From NCBI GenBank assembly GCA_002343825.1, contig DDSL01000085.1, forward strand, positions 7,008 to 20,368: DNA of 13,361 nucleotides, read 5' to 3'. How positions within the stretch are numbered: position 1 is the first letter of the stretch; each line of letters begins with the position of its first letter. The notes under the pieces are model-generated. The model worked only from the letters and a program-made list of their open reading frames with translations. It had not been told where the DNA came from and ran no database searches. This DNA is from Chthonomonas sp. UBA2391. GTDB taxonomy: Bacteria > Armatimonadota > Fimbriimonadia > Fimbriimonadales > Fimbriimonadaceae. Of this stretch, positions 5,871 to 12,682 are shown piece by piece. Made by a program: the position numbers and the translations under genes.

Positions 5871-7303
5871 GGCTCCAGCGGATCATCGAGGTCGATGATG
5901 CGGTACCGGTCCATCGCGACCGCGTTCCAATCCACTACATAGAACTTGCTACTGCGGCGCTTGAGGATTTTTCGGATGAGCATGCTGCGGCCATGGGCTC
6001 GGGTGTCTTTGGGGGCGTCGGTCATCGCGTCGAGAATATCCAGATCGCCCACATAGCGCTTCATGTCGAGAGCATGGAAGAGGCTTGATTCTGGATCGAT
6101 GTTGTGGTACTCCAGATCCACCGAGTGAAGGGCATCTTCGTTCCAGTCCGACCCCATTTCTTCTCGGTACGCGTTCACGATCTGATACTTCGCGACCCAA
6201 TCAAGACGGTCACCAAGCGCCAACGGGTCGTTGGATAGCCCGTCCAGGATGTCCGCCCATTGGTCCAGCACCCAGTCGGTCTCGGGGTCCTCACCACGGA
6301 AGCGCTCCGCTGCCTCAAGAAAGGCTCTCTGGATCGAGACCGCATCGCTCGTCCCGCCGTCGGCCAGCACCACCCGCCACCGGTAGTCCCGGTCCCGACT
6401 GATCTGCCTCAAAGCCAGCAGCGGATGGGCCAGCCGGGTCCAAGTCGGCACCGCGTCGAGGTCGATCAACCGGAGTACCAGCCTGGTCGTCCCGATCTTG
6501 AGGGCATAGGCATATTCGCTCTGGTTGCTTTCTCCAAAGAGCAGGTGCAGCCGTTGCATCTGGTCGTGGCTATAGAAGTGCTCCCATTTGGGGTTGATAA
6601 TCGCCCGGTTGAATCGCACCCGACTCGCCACCCCTTTCAGGATGTGGTCGGCCCGCTGGCTGAGCTGAAAGTCGACATCGGGGTCTGGATCGACGCCATA
6701 AACCTGGCTGACCCAAACGTAGTCGATCGGGTTGGCCGCCATCTCTTCGAAGCTTGGCTTGCGCCCATTTGAGCTCAGGATATGCCCCCCCACCCTTCCG
6801 ACGCCAGCAAAGATCTGCCGCGTGACTAGGAAAGTAATAAGGTCAGTGACTCGGGTCGAGAAGTAGTCCTCCTCCATTCGAACGAGATAGTTCTCGTGGC
6901 AACCGAAGGTATGCCCCCCGAAGTGATCGACCGAGTTGTTGTAGACACTCACCGAATCTTGAAGACCCAGCTCGCGGATGGCCTGATTGATGATCCGCTG
7001 GCCCGCCCGGTCGCTGGCGATCAGATCCCTGATGCTCCGACATTCTGCGGTGGCATATTCGAGGTGTGACCCGACTGCGTCGATGTAAAGTCGTCCGCCA
7101 TTGATCAAAAAGCCTCCGCTCTGGGCGGGCTCAAAGACCTCATCCCGGGCGTGGAGATCCAGCACCCCGACTTTCATATCATAAAATGCCGTATCCTTTA
7201 TCTTTTCGACGATCTGATCCGGTTCGCCGATGGCTTCATCTGAGACAAGGCAACCGAATTCGGTCTCGACTCCAAACACACACCCAGAGGGACGCGCTTC
7301 CAC
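5840..7303 (-). CDS. pafA: Pup-protein ligase PafA / Dop family protein, most like PafA
   Basis: A 487-residue member of the PafA/Dop family of carboxylate-amine ligases, which attach the small protein Pup to lysines for proteasomal degradation (PafA) or deamidate and remove it (Dop). The nucleotide/Mg motif GVETEFG is at 11-17 (E13). NGGRLYID carries the likely catalytic D75, and GSHLEYATAEC, DRAG, YGCHENYL-like (FGCHENYL, 133-140), FLVTRQ and QLSQRADHI follow. GSHLEYATAEC and the C-terminal VDW favour PafA over Dop, and the long Dop loop is missing near the N-terminus. Two things are odd: about 40 extra residues at 171-211, and IINPKWEHFYS where the family usually has IINTRDEPHAD. The GTG start at 7303 is supported by TAGAAT 6 bases upstream. 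Pup, proteasome subunits and Mpa are not in the window. A divergent paralogue with another role is possible. Confidence 0.8.
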   Translation of the reverse strand: MEARPSGCVFGVETEFGCLVSDEAIGEPDQIVEKIKDTAFYDMKVGVLDLHARDEVFEPAQSGGFLINGGRLYIDAVGSHLEYATAECRSIRDLIASDRAGQRIINQAIRELGLQDSVSVYNNSVDHFGGHTFGCHENYLVRMEEDYFSTRVTDLITFLVTRQIFAGVGRVGGHILSSNGRKPSFEEMAANPIDYVWVSQVYGVDPDPDVDFQLSQRADHILKGVASRVRFNRAIINPKWEHFYSHDQMQRLHLLFGESNQSEYAYALKIGTTRLVLRLIDLDAVPTWTRLAHPLLALRQISRDRDYRWRVVLADGGTSDAVSIQRAFLEAAERFRGEDPETDWVLDQWADILDGLSNDPLALGDRLDWVAKYQIVNAYREEMGSDWNEDALHSVDLEYHNIDPESSLFHALDMKRYVGDLDILDAMTDAPKDTRAHGRSMLIRKILKRRSSKFYVVDWNAVAMDRYRIIDLDDPLEPYAGLAEEEA

Positions 7304-7309
7304 ATCGCT

Positions 7310-7315
7310 ATTCTA
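7310..7315 (-). promoter_or_regulatory. -10 element (TAGAAT), probably leaderless start for the Pup-ligase family gene
   Basis: On the minus strand TAGAAT ends 6 bases before the GTG start at 7303, the same motif and spacing as at ispH. No Shine-Dalgarno is present. These bases coincide with the expected -35 position of the divergent accD promoter. Confidence 0.5.
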
Positions 7316-7331
7316 CGGAAAAAGCCTTAGG

Positions 7332-7337
7332 TATCCT
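7332..7337 (+). promoter_or_regulatory. -10 element (TATCCT), probably leaderless start for accD
   Basis: AGGTATCCT ends 7 bases before the ATG at 7345. The only purine run (AGG, 7341-7343) is one base from the ATG, too close to serve as a Shine-Dalgarno. The element coincides with the expected -35 position of the divergent gene. Confidence 0.45.
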
Positions 7338-7344
7338 GCCAGGT

Positions 7345-8166
7345 ATGCGACTCGGCGGGAAGTCCAGCGGTTCGGCCCTTTCGGACGCCTTTACCCAGTG
7401 CATCAATTGCAAAAAGACCCTCTTCAAGCGGGAACTGGAAGCGAACCTGCTGGTCTGCCCGCATTGCTCGCACCACCATCGCCTCACGGCTCGGCAAAGG
7501 ATCACCTGGACCTTCGACCCCGATTCGTTTGAAGAACGCGATCAAGAGCTCCAGAGCCTCGACACCCTCAGCTTTCCGGAGTACGGCGACAAGCTGGGAT
7601 CGGCGATCCAAAAAAACGGCCGCAATGACGGAATTCTAAGCGGGTTTGCCGCCCTCGATGGCCGAAAAGTCAGTATTGCCGTCGCCGATTTCAGCTTCAT
7701 GGGGGGGTCAATGGGCTCGGTTGCGGGTGAAAAAGTCACCCGAACTCTGGAGCGCGGATGCGAAAGCCGGGTTCCCGCAATCGTCTTCTGCGCCAGCGGA
7801 GGAGCCCGAATGCAGGAAGGACTGCTCAGCCTGATGCAGATGGCCAAGACCAACGCGGCCCTCACGCGCCTGGCCAAGAAGGGCCTGCCCTACATCAGCG
7901 TGCTGACCGACCCGACCATGGGCGGTGTGAGCGCCGGCTTCGCTTTCGTGGGTGACGTGGTGATCGCCGAGCCCAAAGCGCTGATCGGCTTCGCCGGAGC
8001 CCGGGTGAGCAAGCAAGCTCAGGTCGTGAAGGCCCCCGACGACTTCCAGACCGCCGAATACCACCTCAAACACGGGATGATCGACCGCATTGTTCCCCGC
8101 CGCGACCTGCGCGATGCGCTGATCGCCCTGACCAGCACCCTTGGAGGTCAACTTGAGTCTGCCTAA
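7345..8166 (+). CDS. accD: Acetyl-CoA carboxylase carboxyltransferase subunit beta
   Basis: A 273-residue protein that, with AccA, transfers carboxyl from biotin carboxyl carrier protein to acetyl-CoA, making malonyl-CoA for fatty acid synthesis. The N-terminal zinc ribbon has C19, C22, C38 and C41 (CINC...CPHC). The crotonase-fold carboxyltransferase core follows, with CASGGARMQEG at 149-159, TDPTMGGVSAGFA at 188-200 and IGFAGARV at 214-221. The ATG at 7345 gives MRLGGKSSG shortly before the zinc finger. The frame extends upstream to an ATG at 7186, but those 53 residues lie antisense in the divergent Pup-ligase gene and do not resemble AccD. accA begins before this gene stops (14-base overlap), so the two subunits should be made together. 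Confidence 0.95.
   Translation: MRLGGKSSGSALSDAFTQCINCKKTLFKRELEANLLVCPHCSHHHRLTARQRITWTFDPDSFEERDQELQSLDTLSFPEYGDKLGSAIQKNGRNDGILSGFAALDGRKVSIAVADFSFMGGSMGSVAGEKVTRTLERGCESRVPAIVFCASGGARMQEGLLSLMQMAKTNAALTRLAKKGLPYISVLTDPTMGGVSAGFAFVGDVVIAEPKALIGFAGARVSKQAQVVKAPDDFQTAEYHLKHGMIDRIVPRRDLRDALIALTSTLGGQLESA
8143..8147 (+). promoter_or_regulatory. Shine-Dalgarno GGAGG deciding the accA start
   Basis: GGAGG lies inside the last codons of accD, 5 bases before TTG at 8153. An in-frame TTG at 8141 would overlap this site, so the later TTG is the better start. It contrasts with accD itself, which has no usable Shine-Dalgarno. Confidence 0.65.
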
Positions 8167-9145
8167 GAGTTGGAAGGAATGGGAGCGTCCGCTTTTGGAC
8201 CTCGACGATGGCCTGGCAAAACTCGCCAAGCTAGCGGAGAACTCCACCGGAGAGGAACGTTCAAAGCTCGATGCGCGAATCCGAGAGTTTGAAAAGCGGC
8301 GGGATCGCTACATCGAGCAGAAGTACCAAAACTTATCCCCGTGGGAGAAAGTCTTGGTCGCTCGGGCGGAGCCCCGGCCCTATACGCTCGACTACATCGG
8401 CGAACTGATGACCGACTTTACCGAGCTCCAAGGCGACCGACGCTTTGGAACCGACAACGCCATCATCGGGGGACCGGCTAAGTTCCGCGGTCAACCCGTC
8501 ATGGTGGTCGGTCACCAAAAGGGCCGTACCATTCCCGAAAGAAACCTCCGCAACTTCGCGATGAGCAAGCCTGAAGGCTACCGGAAGGCCGTTCGCCTCT
8601 TCGAGATGGCCGACCGATTCCGTCTCCCCGTGGTGACCTTCATCGATACCCCGGCGGCTGACCCCGGGCCCGAGAGCGAATCGAGGGGCATCAGCGAGGC
8701 CATCGCCGCTGGGATGCTGGCGATGTTCGGCGTCCGAACTCCAATCGTGTCGGTCGTGATCGGCGAGGGAGGCAGCGGTGGGGCCATCGGCATTGGGGTC
8801 GCCAACCGGGTCTTGATGCTCGAGCACTCTGTGTATAGCGTCATTCCCCCAGAAGGATGTGCAGCGATTCTTTGGAGAGCCCCCGAGCGGGGACCCGAAG
8901 CCAGCCAAGCCCTCCGGCTCACCGCCGACTATGCTCTGGAACTCGGTCTGATCGACGAAATCGTGCCCGAACCCTTCGGCGGAGCCCATCGCAACGCCGC
9001 AGAGGCCGCAAGACTCGTTGGGTCCGCGATTCAAATGGCGCTAGAAGAACTTCTTCCGCTAGGACCAGAGGCGGTCAAGAAGCATCGATACGAGAAGTTT
9101 CGGGCGATGGGTCGATTCGGAGTCGCGGAGCCAGTAGCCAAATAA
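8153..9145 (+). CDS. accA: Acetyl-CoA carboxylase carboxyltransferase subunit alpha
   Basis: A 330-residue partner of AccD in the carboxyltransferase half of acetyl-CoA carboxylase, close to the usual length of about 320. The N-terminal helical region (DLDDGLAKL...IREFEKRRDRYIEQKYQNLSPWEKV) is followed by DRRFGTDNAIIGG, the GHQKGR segment at 120-125, PEGYRKAVRLFEMADRF, GEGGSGGAIGIGV at 204-216 and YSVIPPEGCAAILW at 228-241, all AccA hallmarks. The oxyanion-region segment usually reading DTPGAYPG here reads DTPAADPG (165-172), a double change worth noting. The TTG start is set by GGAGG at 8143-8147. The gene overlaps accD by 14 bases. Its final 71 bases overlap the convergent PAP2 phosphatase gene. 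Confidence 0.95.
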   Translation: MSLPKSWKEWERPLLDLDDGLAKLAKLAENSTGEERSKLDARIREFEKRRDRYIEQKYQNLSPWEKVLVARAEPRPYTLDYIGELMTDFTELQGDRRFGTDNAIIGGPAKFRGQPVMVVGHQKGRTIPERNLRNFAMSKPEGYRKAVRLFEMADRFRLPVVTFIDTPAADPGPESESRGISEAIAAGMLAMFGVRTPIVSVVIGEGGSGGAIGIGVANRVLMLEHSVYSVIPPEGCAAILWRAPERGPEASQALRLTADYALELGLIDEIVPEPFGGAHRNAAEAARLVGSAIQMALEELLPLGPEAVKKHRYEKFRAMGRFGVAEPVAK

Positions 9146-9644
9146 TTGCGGCCGAGATAGCCCCCCAACAGGCTCCCCCCAGGACATCGCTCGGATAATG
9201 GACCCCAGCATAAATGCGGGCCACTCCGACTCCAAGCGCCCAGAGGAGGACCAGCCAGGCCCACTTTTCGCGGGCCGTGCCGCGCCACGCAAGCCAGAGA
9301 ACGAAACCAATCGCAAAGGAGGTGGAAGTGTGCCCGCTGGGAAAACTGGACCGTCCGAATACTTCCTCCATCGGAAAAGCCCACTCGTAATTGCTTGGCC
9401 GCATCCGATCGGCCAAACTCATGAGAGGCAGCCGGAGCAACCCGCACACAACCCCGCCCCAAAACACCAAACGGGCAACCGCGCGATGTTCCGGCCACCG
9501 CCAGCCCCAAAACAAGATCGCTCCCGCCTGGATCCAGCCGAGCCCGCTTGTATTGAGGAGCCAAAAAACCCAATCGAGGCCCGGGTTTCGAGCTAAGTGA
9601 ATCGCTCGAAACAGATCGACATCCCACTGCAGCACGCTCGACAC
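9075..9644 (-). CDS. PAP2-family membrane phosphatase
   Basis: A 189-residue integral membrane protein with several hydrophobic helices. PAP2 enzymes remove phosphate from lipid phosphates or pyrophosphates, for instance undecaprenyl pyrophosphate or phosphatidic acid. Motif 2 is clear: FPSGHTS with H105. Motif 3 is ARIYAGVHYPSD, with R143, H149 and D153; alanine replaces the usual serine before the arginine. Motif 1 keeps R82-P83 (ADRMRPSN), but the lysine normally seven residues before that arginine is methionine (M75). The GTG start at 9644 has GATAAT 6 bases upstream. Substrate cannot be decided from sequence. The 3' end overlaps accA on the opposite strand by 71 bases, and no shared operon is possible with its convergent neighbour. 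Confidence 0.88.
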   Translation of the reverse strand: MSSVLQWDVDLFRAIHLARNPGLDWVFWLLNTSGLGWIQAGAILFWGWRWPEHRAVARLVFWGGVVCGLLRLPLMSLADRMRPSNYEWAFPMEEVFGRSSFPSGHTSTSFAIGFVLWLAWRGTAREKWAWLVLLWALGVGVARIYAGVHYPSDVLGGACWGAISAAIIWLLAPRLRIDPSPETSRIDAS

Positions 9645-9650
9645 GGCCCT

Positions 9651-9656
9651 ATTATC
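9651..9656 (-). promoter_or_regulatory. -10 element (GATAAT), probably leaderless start for the PAP2 gene
   Basis: GATAAT on the minus strand ends 6 bases before the GTG at 9644, one base from the TATAAT consensus, with no Shine-Dalgarno in between. It matches the arrangement of the other first genes in the window. Confidence 0.45.
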
Positions 9657-9687
9657 CTGATCCGGTCATCCTTGTGACGATAAGCGC

Positions 9688-9711
9688 AAATATCACTCTA
9701 AAATAATATTT
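9688..9711 (+). promoter_or_regulatory. AT-rich dyad in the fasciclin gene upstream region, possible promoter
   Basis: AAATAT (9688-9693) and ATATTT (9706-9711) form an inverted repeat containing TAAAAT (9699-9704), the best -10 candidate; TTGTGA at 9672 is a possible but over-spaced -35. CACTCTA occurs at 9694-9700 and again at 9721-9727, the second running into TAGGCT, another -10 candidate. I cannot choose between them. Confidence 0.3.
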
Positions 9712-9783
9712 CAGGAACTTCACTCTAGGCTCGTCCAGTAGTTTCGCCTGACAGACCCATCAGGGTTGAAGCGAGCAAACAAT

Positions 9784-10350
9784 ATGAAATTCCGAAAAAC
9801 TCTCTTGGTCGTCGGCGTCGTGGCCGCGACCGCCCTCGCCAGCATCGCGCTGGCCCCGAAGAAAGACATCGTTGACACCGCGGTTGGAGCCGGTCAGTTC
9901 AAGACCCTGGCTAGCCTCCTCGGTCAAGCCGGACTCGTTGACGTCCTGAAGGGCAAGGGCCCGTTCACCGTCTTCGCTCCGACCGACGCTGCCTTCAAGA
10001 AGGTCCCCAAGGCCACCCTCGAAGCCCTGGGTAACGACAAGGAAGCTCTCAAGGCCGTGTTGACGTATCACGTCGTGGCCGGCAACGTGATGGCCAAGGA
10101 CGTCGTTAAGCTGAAGGACGCCAAGACCGTCCAAGGCGAAAAGGTCTCCATCGCCGTCAAGGGTGGCAAGGTCCTCCTGAACGGCAAGACCCAAGTCACC
10201 AAGACCGACATCGGCGCTAGCAACGGCACCATCCACGTCATCGATAACGTTCTCGTCCCGCCGACCATCGCCAAGGCGCTCGCTTCGACCGAAGGCGGAA
10301 TGATCGTCGACGGCGCGAAGAAGGACTGCGGCAGCTGCGTCGGCAAGTAA
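9784..10350 (+). CDS. Secreted single-domain fasciclin (FAS1) protein
   Basis: A 188-residue protein with a signal peptide (MKFRKTLLVVGVVAATALASIALA) and one FAS1 domain filling the rest. FAS1 domains are extracellular adhesion or matrix modules found in bacterial secreted and surface proteins. Conserved features are DIVDTAVGAGQFKTLASLL near 28-46, the H1 block FTVFAPTDAAF at 61-71, LTYHVVAG at 93-100 and the H2 block NGTIHVIDNVLVPP at 147-160. The C-terminus adds a short DCGSCVGK tail with two cysteines, C182 and C185, unusual for the family. The ATG at 9784 is preferred over an in-frame TTG at 9766, because it begins the signal peptide directly. Codons are strongly biased (AAG, GTC, GCC, CTC), suggesting high expression. 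It stands alone between a divergent phosphatase gene and a strong terminator. Confidence 0.9.
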   Translation: MKFRKTLLVVGVVAATALASIALAPKKDIVDTAVGAGQFKTLASLLGQAGLVDVLKGKGPFTVFAPTDAAFKKVPKATLEALGNDKEALKAVLTYHVVAGNVMAKDVVKLKDAKTVQGEKVSIAVKGGKVLLNGKTQVTKTDIGASNGTIHVIDNVLVPPTIAKALASTEGGMIVDGAKKDCGSCVGK

Positions 10351-10368
10351 GCCCACAACGACCCCACC

Positions 10369-10412
10369 ATTCGGTCCTGTTCACGCTTCGTGTGCAGGAC
10401 CGAATTCCTTTT
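10369..10412 (+). terminator. Intrinsic terminator after the fasciclin gene
   Basis: Perfect 11-bp arms, ATTCGGTCCTG (10369-10379) and CAGGACCGAAT (10395-10405), enclose an inner CACG-CTT-CGTG stem. TCCTTTT follows. It lies 18 bases after the stop codon and directly precedes the lysS promoter, so it should insulate lysS from a highly transcribed gene. Confidence 0.88.
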
Positions 10413-10414
10413 GG

Positions 10415-10420
10415 TACACT
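10415..10420 (+). promoter_or_regulatory. -10 element (TACACT), short-leader or leaderless start for lysS
   Basis: TTGGTACACT ends 9 bases before the ATG at 10430, and no Shine-Dalgarno is present (CCCTGCCGC). The gap is slightly longer than in the other leaderless candidates, leaving at most 2-3 leader bases. Confidence 0.45.
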
Positions 10421-10429
10421 CCCTGCCGC

Positions 10430-11962
10430 ATGTCGGAAGAGACTTCCCTATTCCATCAGCGCCTCGAAAAGTTGGCGCGACTCCGAGAACTTGGTGCCGA
10501 TCCTTATGCCATAGAGCGGTTCGAATCCACCGAATCCGCCAAGGAGTTGCTTGACAACTACGTCGAGGATAAACCCGTAAGCTTTGCTGGCCGAATCGTA
10601 GCGGTTCGGGTGATGGGGAAAGCGATGTTTGCCCACCTCAGCGATGGAGAGACCAAGATTCAACTCTACATCCGCAAGGACGACGTCGGGGAAACGGCTT
10701 GGGAGGTTGCGCAGCTTCTCGATATTGGCGACCATCTGGGCGTCGAAGGCAAACTCTTTATCACCAAGACCGGCGAGAAGTCGATCTATGTCTCAACCCT
10801 AACACCGCTCAGCAAGGCGTTTCATAACTTGCCCTTTGGCAAGGAGAAGGATGGTGAACGTTGGTACGGATTGAGCGATAACGAAGTGCGATTCCGCCAC
10901 CGGCATTTGGACTTGATCTGTAATCCTGATTCGCGCAAGCTTCTGCTCGATCGAATGCGCATCGTAGCCGCCGTCCGGCGCTTTCTCGATAGTCGGGGAT
11001 ACTTGGAGGTCGAAACCCCACTCCTGCAATTGGAGGCTGGCGGAGCCGCAGCTCGACCGTTTCTGACTCACTATAACGCCTACGACCTAGAGGTCAAGCT
11101 GCGGATCAGCCTGGAGCTTTATCTCAAGCGGATCATCTGCGGAGATGTACCAAAAGTTTACGAACTCGGCCGCGTCTTCCGCAATGAGGGTGTCAGCAAT
11201 CGGCACAACCCCGAATTCACACTTCTCGAATTTTATGAAGCGTATAGCAACCTCGAAGATATCATGAGGTTGGTTGAGGAGATGTTCCGCTACGTCGCTC
11301 TCGAAGTCTTTGGATCGACCAAGGTCGTCGCCGGAGAAGTTGAGATCGACTTCGGCCCCGATTGGCAACGTCTCGACCTGCTCGGAACCATCGCGGAACG
11401 AGCCTCCATCCCAGTCGAGAGTTTGAGTGACCTTACTACCCTCAAAAGCGCGCTCGGGGGAGAAACCGTGGTCAATCCCAAAAATGGCAAGCGAGTCGAT
11501 CTTCAAAAGGAGGATCACCTTGGGGGATTGATCGAAAAGTTGCTGGAAGTCTTTGTCGAAGAGGATCTGATCCAACCGACATTCTTGATTGGGTATCCGC
11601 TCGAAACCTCACCGCTCGCCAAGAAGGATCCGAACCGGCCAGGCTTCACCCGGAGATTCGAGGGCTACATCCGCGGCAAGGAAGTTTGCAACGCTTTCAG
11701 TGAGATCAATGACCCGATCGACCAGCGCGAACGCTTCCAGGACCAGCTTGCTCAGCGGGCGGCGGGGGACGACGAAGCCCACCCAATGGACGAAGATTTT
11801 CTCTACGCATTGGAGTGCGGAATGCCACCCACAGGCGGCTGTGGAATCGGGATCGACCGGATGGCGATGATGCTCACCGGAGCCGAAACCGTCCGACAAG
11901 TTCTGCTCTTCCCCATGATGAAGCCAGAAAGTGGCGATTCGGATGAAGAAGATCAGCCATAA
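10430..11962 (+). CDS. lysS: Lysyl-tRNA synthetase, class II
   Basis: A 510-residue class II LysRS that charges tRNA-Lys in the cytoplasm. The N-terminal OB-fold anticodon-binding domain (about 50-130) contains VSFAGRIVAVRVMGKAMFAHL and ITKTGEKSIYV. RHRHLDLI near 156-163 leads into the catalytic core. Motif 1 is near RRFLDSRGYLEVETP, motif 2 is FRNEGVSNRHNPEF from 250, and motif 3 is GGCGIGIDR at about 469-477. The core segment GGAAARPFLTHYNAYD fits LysRS, and cysteine replaces the more usual leucine in GGLGIGIDR. Length and all motifs are complete. The acidic tail ESGDSDEEDQP extends a little past the core. The HAD phosphatase gene follows after 30 bases and may be co-transcribed. Confidence 0.97.
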   Translation: MSEETSLFHQRLEKLARLRELGADPYAIERFESTESAKELLDNYVEDKPVSFAGRIVAVRVMGKAMFAHLSDGETKIQLYIRKDDVGETAWEVAQLLDIGDHLGVEGKLFITKTGEKSIYVSTLTPLSKAFHNLPFGKEKDGERWYGLSDNEVRFRHRHLDLICNPDSRKLLLDRMRIVAAVRRFLDSRGYLEVETPLLQLEAGGAAARPFLTHYNAYDLEVKLRISLELYLKRIICGDVPKVYELGRVFRNEGVSNRHNPEFTLLEFYEAYSNLEDIMRLVEEMFRYVALEVFGSTKVVAGEVEIDFGPDWQRLDLLGTIAERASIPVESLSDLTTLKSALGGETVVNPKNGKRVDLQKEDHLGGLIEKLLEVFVEEDLIQPTFLIGYPLETSPLAKKDPNRPGFTRRFEGYIRGKEVCNAFSEINDPIDQRERFQDQLAQRAAGDDEAHPMDEDFLYALECGMPPTGGCGIGIDRMAMMLTGAETVRQVLLFPMMKPESGDSDEEDQP

Positions 11963-11992
11963 TTGGCAGTAATGCTGGGGCGCCTTGAATCC

Positions 11993-12682
11993 ATGTCCAT
12001 CCGCGCCATTCTTTTGGACGTGGACGGGACACTCGCGGACAGCACCGAGGTCATCTTGCTCGGCCTGCGCGAGAGCTACCATAACTTTCTGGGTCACTCC
12101 CCCGCCGATGACGAGATCCGTGGGCTCATCGGTAGGCCGCTGTTCGACCAGATGAACCTCTTTGGACTCGAACATCATCCCAGTTCCCTGTCCGAGCGGA
12201 TGGACTTTGCGATCGGCCGATTTGCCGCCCACCAACACCTCGCGAAGCTCTTTGTCGAACCCGTCGAGGCAGCGGTGAAGCTCCACCTAGCCGGTTTCCC
12301 GGTCGCGATGGTCACCAGCAAGAATCGCCTCGAAATCGAGGAGTTCTGGACTGTGGCTCCGATGCTTCGACCGATCCCAGTCGTCACCGCCGACGATGCC
12401 ACGCGACCCAAGCCCTTTGCCGACCCCGCTCTTCTAGCCTGCCAGATGCTCGGTGTCGATCCGGCGGGGGCCGTGATGATCGGCGACAGCATCTATGACA
12501 TCCGGTGTGGCAAATCGGCAGGCGCCGCCACGATTGCCGTCACCTATGGGGCCGGCCGTCTTGCCGACCTCGATGCCGAGGCCCCCGACACGATTTTCAC
12601 TCATCCCACCGCGCTCGCCAACTGGCTCGAAGCGCAACAAAGCAAAGCACATGCGAAAGAAAAAGACCGACAGCCCTGCTGA
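11993..12682 (+). CDS. HAD-superfamily hydrolase, phosphoglycolate phosphatase / pyrophosphatase PpaX-like
   Basis: A 229-residue soluble phosphatase with all four HAD motifs: DVDGT (D9 nucleophile, D11 acid/base), VTSKN (S109 region), RPKP (K140) and GDSIYD (D165, D169). A helical C1 cap at about 16-88 places it with phosphoglycolate phosphatases and PpaX-type pyrophosphatases; substrate is not decided by sequence. The ATG at 11993 puts the DxD motif at the normal distance from the N-terminus. Alternatives are ATG 11972, which has CATAAT 8 bases upstream and could be leaderless, and TTG 11963; these add 7 or 10 residues. The next gene overlaps its last 32 bases in another frame. Confidence 0.9.
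   Translation: MSIRAILLDVDGTLADSTEVILLGLRESYHNFLGHSPADDEIRGLIGRPLFDQMNLFGLEHHPSSLSERMDFAIGRFAAHQHLAKLFVEPVEAAVKLHLAGFPVAMVTSKNRLEIEEFWTVAPMLRPIPVVTADDATRPKPFADPALLACQMLGVDPAGAVMIGDSIYDIRCGKSAGAATIAVTYGAGRLADLDAEAPDTIFTHPTALANWLEAQQSKAHAKEKDRQPC

Noticed and set aside
7186..7344. N-terminal extension of AccD to an upstream ATG
   Set aside because: The extra 53 residues are antisense to the Pup-ligase gene and unlike AccD. The ATG at 7345 has a -10 element placed as at other genes.
8333..9034. Minus-strand frame of 233 codons inside accA
   Set aside because: accA is unambiguous, and the antisense product is low-similarity, His/Gly-rich sequence typical of a shadow frame.
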